Positions 9,987 to 19,973 of a stretch of 64,000 nucleotides of DNA are shown here, piece by piece. The notes below the pieces were generated by a model. The model worked only from the letters and a program-made list of their open reading frames with translations, ran no database searches and had not been told where the DNA came from. Origin of the DNA: an uncultured delta proteobacterium (GTDB lineage Bacteria; Myxococcota; Myxococcia; Myxococcales; 40CM-4-68-19); NCBI GenBank assembly GCA_903911145.1, contig CAIWCD010000013.1:186001-250000 (forward strand). The letters are read 5' to 3'. A program made the translations under genes and the position numbers. Every line of letters begins with the position of its first letter. Within the stretch, counting starts at the first letter, position 1.

Positions 9987-11897
9987 ATGACGACGGCGTC
10001 GCGTGCAGTTCGCCAGCACCTGCTGCTCTCGCTGCTTCCTCTCGCGGGCGCGATCGCGCTGGCTGCAGGGGGAGCGCGCGCAGACGATTCCAATCGAGTC
10101 GAGCTCAACCGGGTCGAGCTGAATGCGGCGCAGGCGCAATCCGAGTTGCCGCCACTGCCCGGCGAGCCGGCGCCAGCCGCCGCGACAACCGCAACGCAGC
10201 CCGCAGCAGACCTTCCGCCTCCGCCGCTCCCGGTCGATACTTCCCTCTTCGGACCTGGAGACAGCACCGGCTCGATCAATGCGCTCGGCAGCACGGGAGT
10301 AAGCGCGAGAGAGGCGGGCGAGGACGCCGTGCCAGCGAGCGCCAACTGCGCCGCAGGGATGGTGCCCATCATGAAGGAGGACGGAGAGCAGGCCGTCGAC
10401 GCCGACGGAAAGCCGTCGTGCAAGGCGCATCACCCGTTCATCAAGGGCGAACTGACCAACCTCGGCGCGACCAAACTCAAGCTCAAGGACAGCCGCTTTG
10501 GGATCGGCTTTGGATATACGCGCCTCGACGGTTCGAGCTATCTGCACGTCGAGCCGCAGGTCGACCTCGCCTTCGGCAAATTCTCCTTCGGCGTCGGCGT
10601 CCCGCTCAATGTCCGCGCTTATGCCAACGGATTCATCGACGGGGGCGGATTCCACCTGCGCTCGAATGACTTTTCCAGCCCCAGCGACTATGCGCGCATC
10701 GTCCGGTTCATTACCTACGGGGCGAAGGAAGATAACCTCTACCTGAATATCAGCCAGCTCTTCGCGGCCAGCATCGGGCACGGCAGCATCGTCCGCCGCT
10801 ATTCGGGAGAGATCGATCAGAACATCACGCGCGTCGGCGCGCAGCTTGATGCCTACGGCCGCTTCGGCGGATTCGAAGCCTTCATCGGCGACGTCGTCCA
10901 GCCGACGCATTTCATCAGCGGAATGGCGTTCGTCAAACCGCTCGGATTCCTCTCCGGGTCGCTCCTCGACACGCTCGGCCAGACTTCGCTCGGCGTATCG
11001 ACTGCGCTCGATCTGAATGCGCCCTATACACTGTCGCGCATTCCCGGAGGATATCCCCAGGTGGGAAACGACGGGGAACCGATGGTCGATAAGACGCGGA
11101 CCGCGCAGATTATCGGCGGCGATCTCGAGACGAAGATCCTCAAGACGGATTCGGTCGATCTGAAACCGTTCCTCGATTACTCGCGCATGCTGAATATCAC
11201 CGATGACAATCCAACCAGTCCCAAGACAATCAGCGGCGGAGGCGGCGCGACGGTGGGCATCCTCGGCCGGTTCAATATCGGCGACGTCAAGGTGCACGCC
11301 TTCCGCGTCATCGCCGAGGGACGATATTTCGACGGGAACTATCAGCCGGGATACTTCGACACCTTTTATGAGGTGCAGAAGTATCAATACATCACCAGCA
11401 GCGCGTCGATTGGATATGACCCGAAACTCAAGACCATCATGACGCGCGACCCGAGCCAGAAACGCGCCGGGTTCTATGCGGAGTTTGGATACCAGTTCAA
11501 TCAAGGCCTCGCGCTGATGCTGGCCTATGAGAATTCATACCAGGTCAGCGGCCCAGATACCGTCTGCCCACCGGCACCGCAGTTCTGCAACGACCCGAAC
11601 AAAGGGACGCAGAACCTGACCGTGCATATCGAATATCCCGTCTACTCCTGGTTCCAGTTCTTCGCCTCGTTCTACAAGCGCTCGTTCAGCGGTTCGCCGT
11701 TCAATTTCAACAATGGACTCGGCGATAACACGCTCATCTATGGCGCGGCCCGCCTGCATATCCTGCCCATTCTCTTCTTGAACGTTCGTTACTATCGCTC
11801 GTGGCAGGCCGATCCTGTGCTGGGCGAGATGAAGAACGTGCCTGGATTCGAGGCCGACCTCGAGTTTGGATATGAGTTCGATCGCAGCAAGAAGTAG
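9987..11897 (+). CDS. Predicted outer-membrane beta-barrel protein, function unknown
   Basis: A 636-residue secreted protein. The signal peptide ends near AGGARADD, followed by a Pro/Ala-rich low-complexity region (about residues 45-90), a short segment with two Cys (NCAAGMVP, SCKAH), and then about 480 residues of alternating aromatic and polar residues typical of beta strands. It ends in EFGYEFDRSKK rather than a terminal Phe or Trp. I infer an outer-membrane barrel; no named family was recognised. ATG 9987 has an excellent GAGGAG ribosome site at 9975-9980. All six Gly-Tyr pairs use GGA before TAT/TAC, as in other genes of the first 15 kb. Confidence 0.75.
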   Translation: MTTASRAVRQHLLLSLLPLAGAIALAAGGARADDSNRVELNRVELNAAQAQSELPPLPGEPAPAAATTATQPAADLPPPPLPVDTSLFGPGDSTGSINALGSTGVSAREAGEDAVPASANCAAGMVPIMKEDGEQAVDADGKPSCKAHHPFIKGELTNLGATKLKLKDSRFGIGFGYTRLDGSSYLHVEPQVDLAFGKFSFGVGVPLNVRAYANGFIDGGGFHLRSNDFSSPSDYARIVRFITYGAKEDNLYLNISQLFAASIGHGSIVRRYSGEIDQNITRVGAQLDAYGRFGGFEAFIGDVVQPTHFISGMAFVKPLGFLSGSLLDTLGQTSLGVSTALDLNAPYTLSRIPGGYPQVGNDGEPMVDKTRTAQIIGGDLETKILKTDSVDLKPFLDYSRMLNITDDNPTSPKTISGGGGATVGILGRFNIGDVKVHAFRVIAEGRYFDGNYQPGYFDTFYEVQKYQYITSSASIGYDPKLKTIMTRDPSQKRAGFYAEFGYQFNQGLALMLAYENSYQVSGPDTVCPPAPQFCNDPNKGTQNLTVHIEYPVYSWFQFFASFYKRSFSGSPFNFNNGLGDNTLIYGAARLHILPILFLNVRYYRSWQADPVLGEMKNVPGFEADLEFGYEFDRSKK

Positions 11898-11924
11898 CCT
11901 CTCCCTTCATTGCTGGAGCAACGC

Positions 11925-12407
11925 TTGATCGACTCGCCCGCCGTCGTGCAGTTGCCCGCGCAATGCATCGCGGTGTTGCGCTTGACCACGCCCAGAACGG
12001 AGATCCGCAACGTCATGATGCCGGCGCGGAACGAACTATTCGCGGCGCTCAAGACGCAGGGAGTGGTTCCGCTCGGCGCTTGGTTCACGCATCACTTGCG
12101 AATGGACCCGGAACTCTTCGATCTGGAACTCGGCGTCCCTGTCGCAACGAGTATCGAGAGCACAGGGAGGGTGCGGGCAAGCCTGCGCCCCGCCATGCGC
12201 GCGGCCCGGACGGTCTATCGCGGTGGATATGAAGGCCTCGGCACCGCGTGGGGCGAGTTCGAGGATTGGATTGTCGCATCGAATCTGCGCAGCGCCCCCG
12301 ACCTCTGGGAGTGCTACGCGATAGGTCCGGAGTCCAGTGAACAACCGGGCGACTGGCGCACCGAATTCACGCGGCCGCTCCTCGATACTACGGTCGATAT
12401 CTCCTAA
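11925..12407 (+). CDS. GyrI-like/AraC effector-binding domain protein
   Basis: A stand-alone domain of about 160 residues resembling the GyrI-like small-molecule binding (SHS2) fold: an N-terminal strand VVQLPAQCIAVLRLTTPRTEI and the typical ending GDWRTEFTRPLL. Such proteins bind, and sometimes hydrolyse, hydrophobic small molecules, or act as multidrug sensors without a DNA-binding domain. The start TTG 11925 is chosen because GGAG sits 8 nt upstream; TTG 11910 is also in frame. It follows the outer-membrane protein gene closely, and its stop overlaps the stop of the convergent HD gene by 3 nt. Confidence 0.7.
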   Translation: MIDSPAVVQLPAQCIAVLRLTTPRTEIRNVMMPARNELFAALKTQGVVPLGAWFTHHLRMDPELFDLELGVPVATSIESTGRVRASLRPAMRAARTVYRGGYEGLGTAWGEFEDWIVASNLRSAPDLWECYAIGPESSEQPGDWRTEFTRPLLDTTVDIS

Positions 12408-14956
12408 TCGCCGCGGCGCCGATGCAGGTCGATCACCGCCTCGATACTCGGCTTTGAATCGAGCGGCGGTATCACCCGCAGCGTCGGCACGACTGCGCGC
12501 AGCACGGGCGGCGGCGTCGACAAGCCGCCTGCATGGATCGCCAGGAGCGTATCGACGAAGGCTTTCTTGATCCGCGCCAGATCGCGCAAGGTCAGATCGC
12601 ACTCGTCGAACTGGTTGTCCTGCACCACGGTGGAAATGGCGTGCTCGACAATTGCGCCGAGTTTCTCCGCCGCCTCCTCGGGCGTACCTTCGATGGCAGC
12701 GGGAGCCGTGGCGACAACGATATCGCCAATCATCACCATCGCCGTCTCGCGGCTCTGCGGCTTGGGACCGATATATCGATAATCAGTTTCGTTCGGCGCA
12801 GGCTGTCCCATCCGCTCGGCGTCTGATCTGGCCTTGTGGAAGAAGTATCCAATCAGCCGCGTGCCGTGATGCTGCGAGATGAAATCGATGATGACGCCAG
12901 GAAGTCGGGCCTGCACGGCAAGCTGCACTCCGTCGGCAACGTGCCGGCGAATCAGCTCAGCACTGTTGAGCGGCGTGAGCGCATCGTGGCGATTCTCCGA
13001 CTTCTGGTTCTCGCCGAAGTAGAGCGGATTCTTGCCCTTGCCGATGTCGTGATAGTACGCGCCGACCCGCGCCAGGAGCGGGTTTGCGCCGATCTCTCGC
13101 GCCGCGGCCTCGACCATCGCGCCGAGAACGATGCTGTGATGATAGGTGCCCGGCGCCTGCACGATGAGGTCTTTCAAGACCGGGTGATTGAAGCTCGCGA
13201 GCATCAGCAGGCGGCTGTCCGTGACGGCGCCGAAGATCGATTCGCAGAGAGGCGCGAGCACCAGCACCAGCAGCGGAGTGAGGAGAGCGCCACCCACGAA
13301 CGCGCCCGCGACAGAGGCTGCAGTCTCGACTGTGAAGAGGCGCACCTGGATGAGCGCGAAGGCGGCCACCAGCGCCATCTGCGCTGCCGCGGTCCAGAGT
13401 CCGGCGCGAAAGACTGCGGCGCGGCTCCCGGCGTGACCGACACGATCAGCAGCGACGATGCCGACGACGAGGGCCGCGACCGCAGGCTGCAGTCCGCCGC
13501 CCGCGAGTACGCCGCAGAGGGGCGCGAACGCCGCCGTCCAGATCAGCGCAGCCTCGCTGAAGAGCAGATACCGCACCAGCATCGAGCCAGCGGCGAGAGG
13601 AATGAGCGCGGCGAGAAACTCGGCGACGATCTGGCTCTGCGGAGCGCGCAGGGAAAACATGTCGCGGAGCAGATCGTGCAGGCGATCGATGCCGGCGAGT
13701 GAGCCGCGCACGATGAGCAACTGGAGCACGAGCATCGTCGAGAGCAGCAGAATATCGCGGCTCCGCAGACGGAACTTGCGGACATTGCGGCGACCGAACG
13801 CGAAGAGCGCCGCGCAGACGAGCGCCGCGAAGAGCGCGCTGCCCCAGCGAACCTGCTCGGCGCCTGCGCTCTTGCCGGCCTCCCGCAGCGCGCGGAAGGC
13901 GAGCAGATGCTGCTTGGTGATCACCTCGCCGTCGCCGACGATCCGCTCGCCCTTCTTGATCTGGAGGATCACGTCGCGGACCGACGAGCGCTTCTCCTCG
14001 ATGCGGCGGCGCGTCTCGGCGTCGTCGTAGGCGAGGTTCGGGCGCAGTGCACGCCGCACGAGCTGCGATGCGGCCTTGCGCAACGCTGGAGGCAAATCGC
14101 TGAGCTGATCGGGAGCGAGCCGATCGACCTCGGCGCGCACCTGCGCGAGGTCTCCGATGCGATCGATGTCGCGCACCAGTTTCTCCGCGCCGCCCGAAGA
14201 GGAGAAGCCACGCGCATCTCCCGAGACAATGCGAACCGTGATCGCGCGCTCGCGATCGGCGTTGAGCAACTGCCTCTCCGCGACGGCATATCCAACCGAC
14301 ACCAGCCCCGCGAGGCGCACCGCCTCGTGCTCGACAGTCGCATCGAATCCCGCACGCGCGAGCTCGAGGTAATCCTCGTCGTCGATGACCTCCTGAAGCG
14401 CCTTGGTGAACTCGTCCTTGTCGGCCTCGAGTGCGCGCAGCAGCTCCGCCTCTTCGGGTAGCGCCTTGTGCTTGCCTGCCGTCGCGAGATGAGCGCGTTC
14501 CGCCTGTGCCGCCGCCACGCGAGCCGCCTTCGCCGCATTGCCAGCGAGCCAGCGTTCGATCGCTGCGCGCCCCTCTGCGAACGATGCGCCGATGCGCGCC
14601 TCGAGCACAGTCGCCGAGGTCGCGTCGAAGTCGTACACGGGCGAGACCGAACGCGCGGCCTCCTCCCGCTTCTGCGCCGTCGTCTCGGGATCGAGCACGT
14701 CGTAATCGCGGCTGGCCTTGATGGTGGCGGTCGCGAGCTGCCCAAGCTTGTCGTCGCCGGGGATCTCGGGAGTCAGCCGCGCGGGAGTCAGCACGAGCGC
14801 GGCGAGAACAACAACGAGCAATAGCAGCCAGAGCCCGAGCAGGCGCCGCACGCTGCGCACCCGCATCAGGCGCCGCCACCAGAGCGGCGCGCCGGGGACG
14901 CCAGCGAGCGAGTCGATCACCGCGCGCGTTGTCTCTGGATCGAAGGAGGAGGCCAT
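12404..14956 (-). CDS. 7TM-HD family membrane phosphodiesterase (PgpH-type)
   Basis: A polytopic protein of 850 residues with the architecture of PgpH/YqfF: one N-terminal membrane segment (LLGLWLLLLVVVLAALV), an extracytoplasmic 7TMR-HDED domain, a block of about seven membrane helices, and a cytoplasmic HD domain. The HD motif is in GAYYHDIGKGKNP near residue 635; further metal ligands are in GTYHHSIV and ISQHHGT. The Listeria PgpH homologue hydrolyses the second messenger c-di-AMP. I used ATG 14956; the frame extends to a TTG at 14995. In many genomes this gene sits next to phoH and ybeY. Here phoH lies 2.9 kb upstream on the same strand, with two other genes between, and ybeY is absent. 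Confidence 0.9.
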   Translation of the reverse strand: MASSFDPETTRAVIDSLAGVPGAPLWWRRLMRVRSVRRLLGLWLLLLVVVLAALVLTPARLTPEIPGDDKLGQLATATIKASRDYDVLDPETTAQKREEAARSVSPVYDFDATSATVLEARIGASFAEGRAAIERWLAGNAAKAARVAAAQAERAHLATAGKHKALPEEAELLRALEADKDEFTKALQEVIDDEDYLELARAGFDATVEHEAVRLAGLVSVGYAVAERQLLNADRERAITVRIVSGDARGFSSSGGAEKLVRDIDRIGDLAQVRAEVDRLAPDQLSDLPPALRKAASQLVRRALRPNLAYDDAETRRRIEEKRSSVRDVILQIKKGERIVGDGEVITKQHLLAFRALREAGKSAGAEQVRWGSALFAALVCAALFAFGRRNVRKFRLRSRDILLLSTMLVLQLLIVRGSLAGIDRLHDLLRDMFSLRAPQSQIVAEFLAALIPLAAGSMLVRYLLFSEAALIWTAAFAPLCGVLAGGGLQPAVAALVVGIVAADRVGHAGSRAAVFRAGLWTAAAQMALVAAFALIQVRLFTVETAASVAGAFVGGALLTPLLVLVLAPLCESIFGAVTDSRLLMLASFNHPVLKDLIVQAPGTYHHSIVLGAMVEAAAREIGANPLLARVGAYYHDIGKGKNPLYFGENQKSENRHDALTPLNSAELIRRHVADGVQLAVQARLPGVIIDFISQHHGTRLIGYFFHKARSDAERMGQPAPNETDYRYIGPKPQSRETAMVMIGDIVVATAPAAIEGTPEEAAEKLGAIVEHAISTVVQDNQFDECDLTLRDLARIKKAFVDTLLAIHAGGLSTPPPVLRAVVPTLRVIPPLDSKPSIEAVIDLHRRRGD

Positions 14957-15016
14957 GGGCGCGGGATAATCCGCCCGAAGAGAGAGCGTGCGCAAGCGAC
15001 GGCTGACCCATCTGCG

Positions 15017-16300
15017 TCAGCGCGCCCGAGACTCTGCTTGCAACTCTTCATTCAATGCGCGGGCGAGTGCGTTCAGTTCGCTCGGCGCGACATACGCCTG
15101 CGCAGCAACGCGAACGAGTCGCTTCTGCGCAGTCGGCCACGGGAAGACCGGCGCTTCTATCCGATGATTCGCCAGCAGACGCGATGCGAGCGGATCCCAG
15201 CCGATGAAGCGAGGATGCGGCTGCTCGCCCCTCGGCCGGTCCGGTAACGGAACCGATGCGAGCGCTCCAATCATCTCGGGCGGCGCGGGACGTTCGCACC
15301 CAACCGCCGCGCAGAGGAGCTTCTGCCCCTCGAGCGCGAGCGCGTGGTTGCGCTTCTGCAGTTCGTCGAGGCCTCCCGGAAAGAGTCCGCCGAGAAATTT
15401 GATCGCGCTCGGGATGCAGAGCCACGGCGTCGCGTCGACCGTCCCGACGAGATCCCAGAGCAGGCGGAAGCGCGAGCGATCGGTGCGCGTCGAGTTGAGC
15501 CCGTGGCCCAGTGTCCAGGGAAGGATCGCGGGAATCTCCAACGGCAACGATGAACGAAGATCGCTCACGACCGCTCCTGGCGCGGCCTTGCGCTGCTTGT
15601 CGCGGCGCACGTGGAGAAACGCGGAGCCCTTCGGCGTGCAGAGCCACTTGTGACAATTGCCCGTGTAGTACGCCGCAGAGATCGCATCAAGCGCGAGCGG
15701 AATCATGCCGGGAGCGTGCGCGCCATCGACGAGCACCTCGACGCCGCGCGCACCAAGAGCCCGGACGATCTCCGCGATGGGGAAGACGAGCCCGGTCGCC
15801 GAGGTGATGTGATCGATGAGCGCGAGGCGCGTGCGCGGCGTCGCCGCCGACAGGATTGCGGCGGTGACCTGCTCCGGCGTCGAGAGAGGAAACGGCACCT
15901 CGGCAACCACGATGCGAGCGCCCTGCTCGACTGCGAACTGCAGCGTGTTGCGGCAGGAGTTGTAGACGTGGTTGGTCGTGAGGATCTCGTCGCCGGGAGA
16001 AAACTGAAGCGAACGGATCACGCAGGCGACGCCGGTGCTCGCGTTCGGAACAAAGCAGAGATCGTCCGCGTCCGCGCCCAGCAAGGTCGCGAGCGCACTC
16101 CGCGATCCATCGAGCAGGCGTTCGAGGTCGCGAAAGAACTGGAGCGGCTGCCTCTCGAGCCGGGCCCGCAACGCGCTCTGCTCCTCGAGCACGACGCGCG
16201 GACAGGCTCCGAACGAGCCGTGATTGAGAAATCGCACGTCTGGATCGAGCGTCCAGTGCGCCCGCAGCGCGCGTGCCTCGTCGTCTGTTGGCAGCGTCAT
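15017..16300 (-). CDS. Class V aminotransferase (isopenicillin N epimerase-like)
   Basis: A PLP-dependent enzyme of 427 residues. It starts FLNHGSFGACPRVV, typical of the isopenicillin-N-epimerase/cysteine-desulfurase-like branch. The PLP-binding Asp lies in LVDGAHAPGM and the Schiff-base Lys in GNCHKWLCTPKG. No sulfurtransferase Cys loop is apparent, so a racemase, epimerase or lyase activity on an amino acid or peptide is more likely than desulfuration; the substrate is unknown. ATG 16300 overlaps the stop of the upstream thioredoxin-like gene by one base (TGATG), indicating coupled translation. Confidence 0.85.
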   Translation of the reverse strand: MTLPTDDEARALRAHWTLDPDVRFLNHGSFGACPRVVLEEQSALRARLERQPLQFFRDLERLLDGSRSALATLLGADADDLCFVPNASTGVACVIRSLQFSPGDEILTTNHVYNSCRNTLQFAVEQGARIVVAEVPFPLSTPEQVTAAILSAATPRTRLALIDHITSATGLVFPIAEIVRALGARGVEVLVDGAHAPGMIPLALDAISAAYYTGNCHKWLCTPKGSAFLHVRRDKQRKAAPGAVVSDLRSSLPLEIPAILPWTLGHGLNSTRTDRSRFRLLWDLVGTVDATPWLCIPSAIKFLGGLFPGGLDELQKRNHALALEGQKLLCAAVGCERPAPPEMIGALASVPLPDRPRGEQPHPRFIGWDPLASRLLANHRIEAPVFPWPTAQKRLVRVAAQAYVAPSELNALARALNEELQAESRAR

Positions 16301-17784
16301 CACCGCACCGCACCGCTTCGCAAACTCGCGAGCTCCTTCTCAAGCGCTGCCTCCGATTCGGGCCGCCGCTGCGTAGTGGGCAGCCCGCGCAGCACCTCGA
16401 GTTCCTCGCGCAGCACCGCATCGCGAGGCTTGCCATCCGCCGCGAGAATTCTGGCTTTCAGCGCGAGGATTCCGACGCGGCGCTGGCCTTTCGTCATGAG
16501 GGCCAGCGCGCGATCGACCGCTCCCAGAGCGGCCGGGAGCTTCATCTCCTCGAGCAGCACGCGCGCGAGCCGGGCGGGCGGATTGTAGTCCTGCGGCAGC
16601 TCCTTCTCGCGCGACGCGAGAAGTGCCTCTGCCTTCGCGGGCTCACCCAGCGCGAGATAACAGTCGGTCCGATGGGCATCGAAGGTTGCCGCTGTCTCGG
16701 CATCGGGAGCCATGCGGGCCGCCTCTTCGAGCAGCTGCGCGCGTCGGCGCTGCGTCGCCTGCGCCGCCGCGTCGTCGCCCGCGTCGTGCTGCAACGCGGA
16801 GAGAGACGACTGCACATCGCTGCGATCATCCACCGAGAACGGGATCGATGGATCATCAGTCCAGGCCTTGAGCCGCGCGGTCGCGCGCGCGATCAGCTCC
16901 TTCGCATCCTTGCCATCCTTGAGCGGCTGCGCGCAGCTCGCGATCGTCGCCGCGAAGTCCGCGCCGACGGAATTCCCCGGCATCGCATCGAGTTCCTCGA
17001 GGCCCAGCTTGATGCAGTCGATTGCCCCCTGCGTTCCACCGTGCGCGAGCGCACCCGCAAGCAGATCGAGGCGGCCCGCCCGCGCCCCGTCGCTCGCGAC
17101 CGTCAATTCCGCGGCCCGCCGGAATGCGCTCGCCGCCGCGGCATAGTCGCGCTTGATCGCCGCGAGGTCTCCCGCACGCTGCTGCTTTGCCGCCAGGCTT
17201 TCCGCCGGGCCGCCCCGCTTCGCCTGGTACGCCAGCACGCCCGCCTGCACGAATCCGCGCATCTCATTCGCCGAACCCGAGCCGAGCCAGCGCCCGAGGA
17301 TCTGCTCGTCGTCAGGATCGATGATCAGAAACGTTGGCAATCCCTCGGCGGGAAACGTCTCGACGAACCCGCGGTTCTTCTCCTGCTCCGTCTCGATCGA
17401 GAGCCAGACCACCGCGTCGTTCACCGCGCGCAGTCCAACATCGGGCAGCACAAACGCGCGCATCGAGAGGCAGGCATGGCACCAGGTGGCCCAACTATCG
17501 ACGAAGAGCGGCCGCTTGCTCGCCTTGGCCTCCGCGCGGGCGGCGGCATAGTCATCCTCGATAAACCGGATTCGCGAGGGCCAGCGCGAAGCGCGCGCAT
17601 CGGCCACGGGCGCGGCCTTCCCGATCGCCGAGCCTGTTGAGGCCGTCTCCGGAGCTGTGTGCGGCATCGTCAGCACCGGAGCCTGGGCACTGGTCGTCGC
17701 ACAGGCAGAGAAGAGAGACACCGCGCCCAGTGCGGCAGCGAGCGATCGCCCTGCGTGGCGCGTCACCATCGACTTGAGAAGCAT
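16300..17784 (-). CDS. Thioredoxin-domain lipoprotein with TPR-like C-terminus
   Basis: A predicted lipoprotein of 494 residues. A signal peptide with lipobox LFSAC is followed by a thioredoxin-like domain at about residues 70-190 containing WATWCHAC (CHAC active site) and the cis-Pro region EGLPTFLIID. This resembles the DsbD C-terminal / thioredoxin_7 group that handles periplasmic disulfides. The rest (about 220-490) is helical repeats of the TPR type. ATG 17784 gives a clean lipoprotein signal; ATG 17769 is also possible, and an upstream start at 17865 would add a poor leader. It is coupled to the aminotransferase gene downstream and lies 78 nt after phoH. Confidence 0.8.
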   Translation of the reverse strand: MLLKSMVTRHAGRSLAAALGAVSLFSACATTSAQAPVLTMPHTAPETASTGSAIGKAAPVADARASRWPSRIRFIEDDYAAARAEAKASKRPLFVDSWATWCHACLSMRAFVLPDVGLRAVNDAVVWLSIETEQEKNRGFVETFPAEGLPTFLIIDPDDEQILGRWLGSGSANEMRGFVQAGVLAYQAKRGGPAESLAAKQQRAGDLAAIKRDYAAAASAFRRAAELTVASDGARAGRLDLLAGALAHGGTQGAIDCIKLGLEELDAMPGNSVGADFAATIASCAQPLKDGKDAKELIARATARLKAWTDDPSIPFSVDDRSDVQSSLSALQHDAGDDAAAQATQRRRAQLLEEAARMAPDAETAATFDAHRTDCYLALGEPAKAEALLASREKELPQDYNPPARLARVLLEEMKLPAALGAVDRALALMTKGQRRVGILALKARILAADGKPRDAVLREELEVLRGLPTTQRRPESEAALEKELASLRSGAVR

Positions 17785-17849
17785 GTTCGAATCCGTTTCG
17801 CGGCACCCGACCAGATATGTTGAGTGCCAATCAAATTGCTTTGCATACC

Positions 17850-17861
17850 AATGATTGGTGT

Positions 17862-17868
<7 letters not shown>
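17850..17868. repeat. 19-bp direct repeat, copy 1, at the 3' end of phoH
   Basis: The 19-nt sequence AATGATTGGTGTTCAAAGC recurs exactly at 42471-42489 in the same orientation. Here it overlaps the phoH stop codon (minus strand) and carries a perfect interrupted palindrome, ACCAAT-G-ATTGGT, just at and before its left end. Both copies sit just past the 3' end of one minus-strand gene and upstream of the next. It is AT-rich for this DNA. Confidence 0.6.
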
Positions 17869-18827
<959 letters not shown>

Positions 18828-18845
18828 TGATGCGCGCAACTCTAA

Positions 18846-19973
18846 TCAATCGAGCGGGGGCAGCAAGACAAACCCATTCGCGGACCGGCGATAGACGTAG
18901 GGCGCCGAGAATGGATAGCGAAGGTCGCACGCGTCGATGAGCCGTTCGTCGACGAGCTCCTGAAGCGTCGCCGGATATTCGCCGTGCTCGAGTTTGTGCA
19001 GCTCGAGCGCCGCCTCGAGACGCTGCTGCTGCGCGCGACCGATGAGCTGCCGGGCCGAGCTCGCGCCGGCCGAAGGATGCCTGACGACTGCTCCGGAAGA
19101 GGCGTCGCCGCACAATTGTCGAGAGATCGCGAACATGGCGCAGAAGCAAGCGACACCCACCGCGATGCGCAGCAGCCAGCCGCTGCGAGCCAGTGCTCGG
19201 CCGCCCGCAGCGAGATCCTTCATCGCGGAGAGGCCACCGCGCGCGGGAGCAACCAGCTCGAGATAGCCCCAGAAGATCAGCTCGTGCATCGAGCGCAGCG
19301 CTTCGAAATCTCCGAGGCGGGACAGGTCGGCGATCGATTGCAGCGCGCGGCCGGGCTCGGCGAGCTCGGCGATGCGCGTGTGATGCTCATTGAGCCGGGC
19401 GCCACTGCGCGCCGCGCTTCCATTCATCGACGGCAACGGCTTGATCAGCCGCAGCGTCGCCTCGCGCAACGGCAGCGCGGCCCGCACGGCCGGCCATTCG
19501 TCGCTCCGGCGAAATCCTTCGAGGAGAATCGCCTCTGCGCGAATCGGCTCGAACGGATGCCGCCCCGCCTCGACGTCGCCCTGGCTGAACTCGTAGGTGC
19601 CGCTCTTCCAATCGAAAAGTCGATACGCCGTCTCACTCGTCTGCAGTTGCGCCATCTGCACGAGATCCGCTTCGGCGATCGCGCCGAGGTCGACGAGGAT
19701 GTCGCCGAGCCTCTTGAGCGAGCGCTTCTGCTGCGAGAGCGCGTCCTCGAGAACCTGATCGGTGATGAGATTGGCGCGCACCAGCATCCTGCCGAGAAAT
19801 CGATCCGACTTGCGGCTCGCATCGGTCGCGCCGACAACGTTCCCGTCGATGAACCCGATCTCGACCTCATCGGCGCCGTTCTTCAAGACGAGCGTGCCGC
19901 TCTTCTGCTGGTTGCCGATCAGCTGAAGAATATCCGCGATGCTGAAATCTTTGAGCGTGCCGGAGAGCGCCAT
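18846..19973 (-). CDS. DUF4388 (PATAN-like) membrane-anchored protein
   Basis: A 375-residue protein. It starts MALSGTLKDFSIADILQLIG with the N-terminal DUF4388/PATAN module of deltaproteobacterial regulatory proteins, followed by a helical GspE_N-like region (LGRMLVRANLITDQVLEDAL). A single membrane helix (WLLRIAVGVACFCAMFAI) lies near residue 285, and the C-terminal tail (LHKLEHGEYPATLQELVDERLI) looks like the pseudopilin-type segment of type II secretion proteins. A role in signalling or polar assembly is suggested only by domain composition. The ATG overlaps the stop of the TPR gene upstream (TAATG). Confidence 0.8.
   Translation of the reverse strand: MALSGTLKDFSIADILQLIGNQQKSGTLVLKNGADEVEIGFIDGNVVGATDASRKSDRFLGRMLVRANLITDQVLEDALSQQKRSLKRLGDILVDLGAIAEADLVQMAQLQTSETAYRLFDWKSGTYEFSQGDVEAGRHPFEPIRAEAILLEGFRRSDEWPAVRAALPLREATLRLIKPLPSMNGSAARSGARLNEHHTRIAELAEPGRALQSIADLSRLGDFEALRSMHELIFWGYLELVAPARGGLSAMKDLAAGGRALARSGWLLRIAVGVACFCAMFAISRQLCGDASSGAVVRHPSAGASSARQLIGRAQQQRLEAALELHKLEHGEYPATLQELVDERLIDACDLRYPFSAPYVYRRSANGFVLLPPLD

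Noticed and set aside
8877-11504. 875-codon open frame on the minus strand
   Set aside because: Antisense to the deaminase and outer-membrane protein genes, with no signal or motif; a GC-driven shadow.
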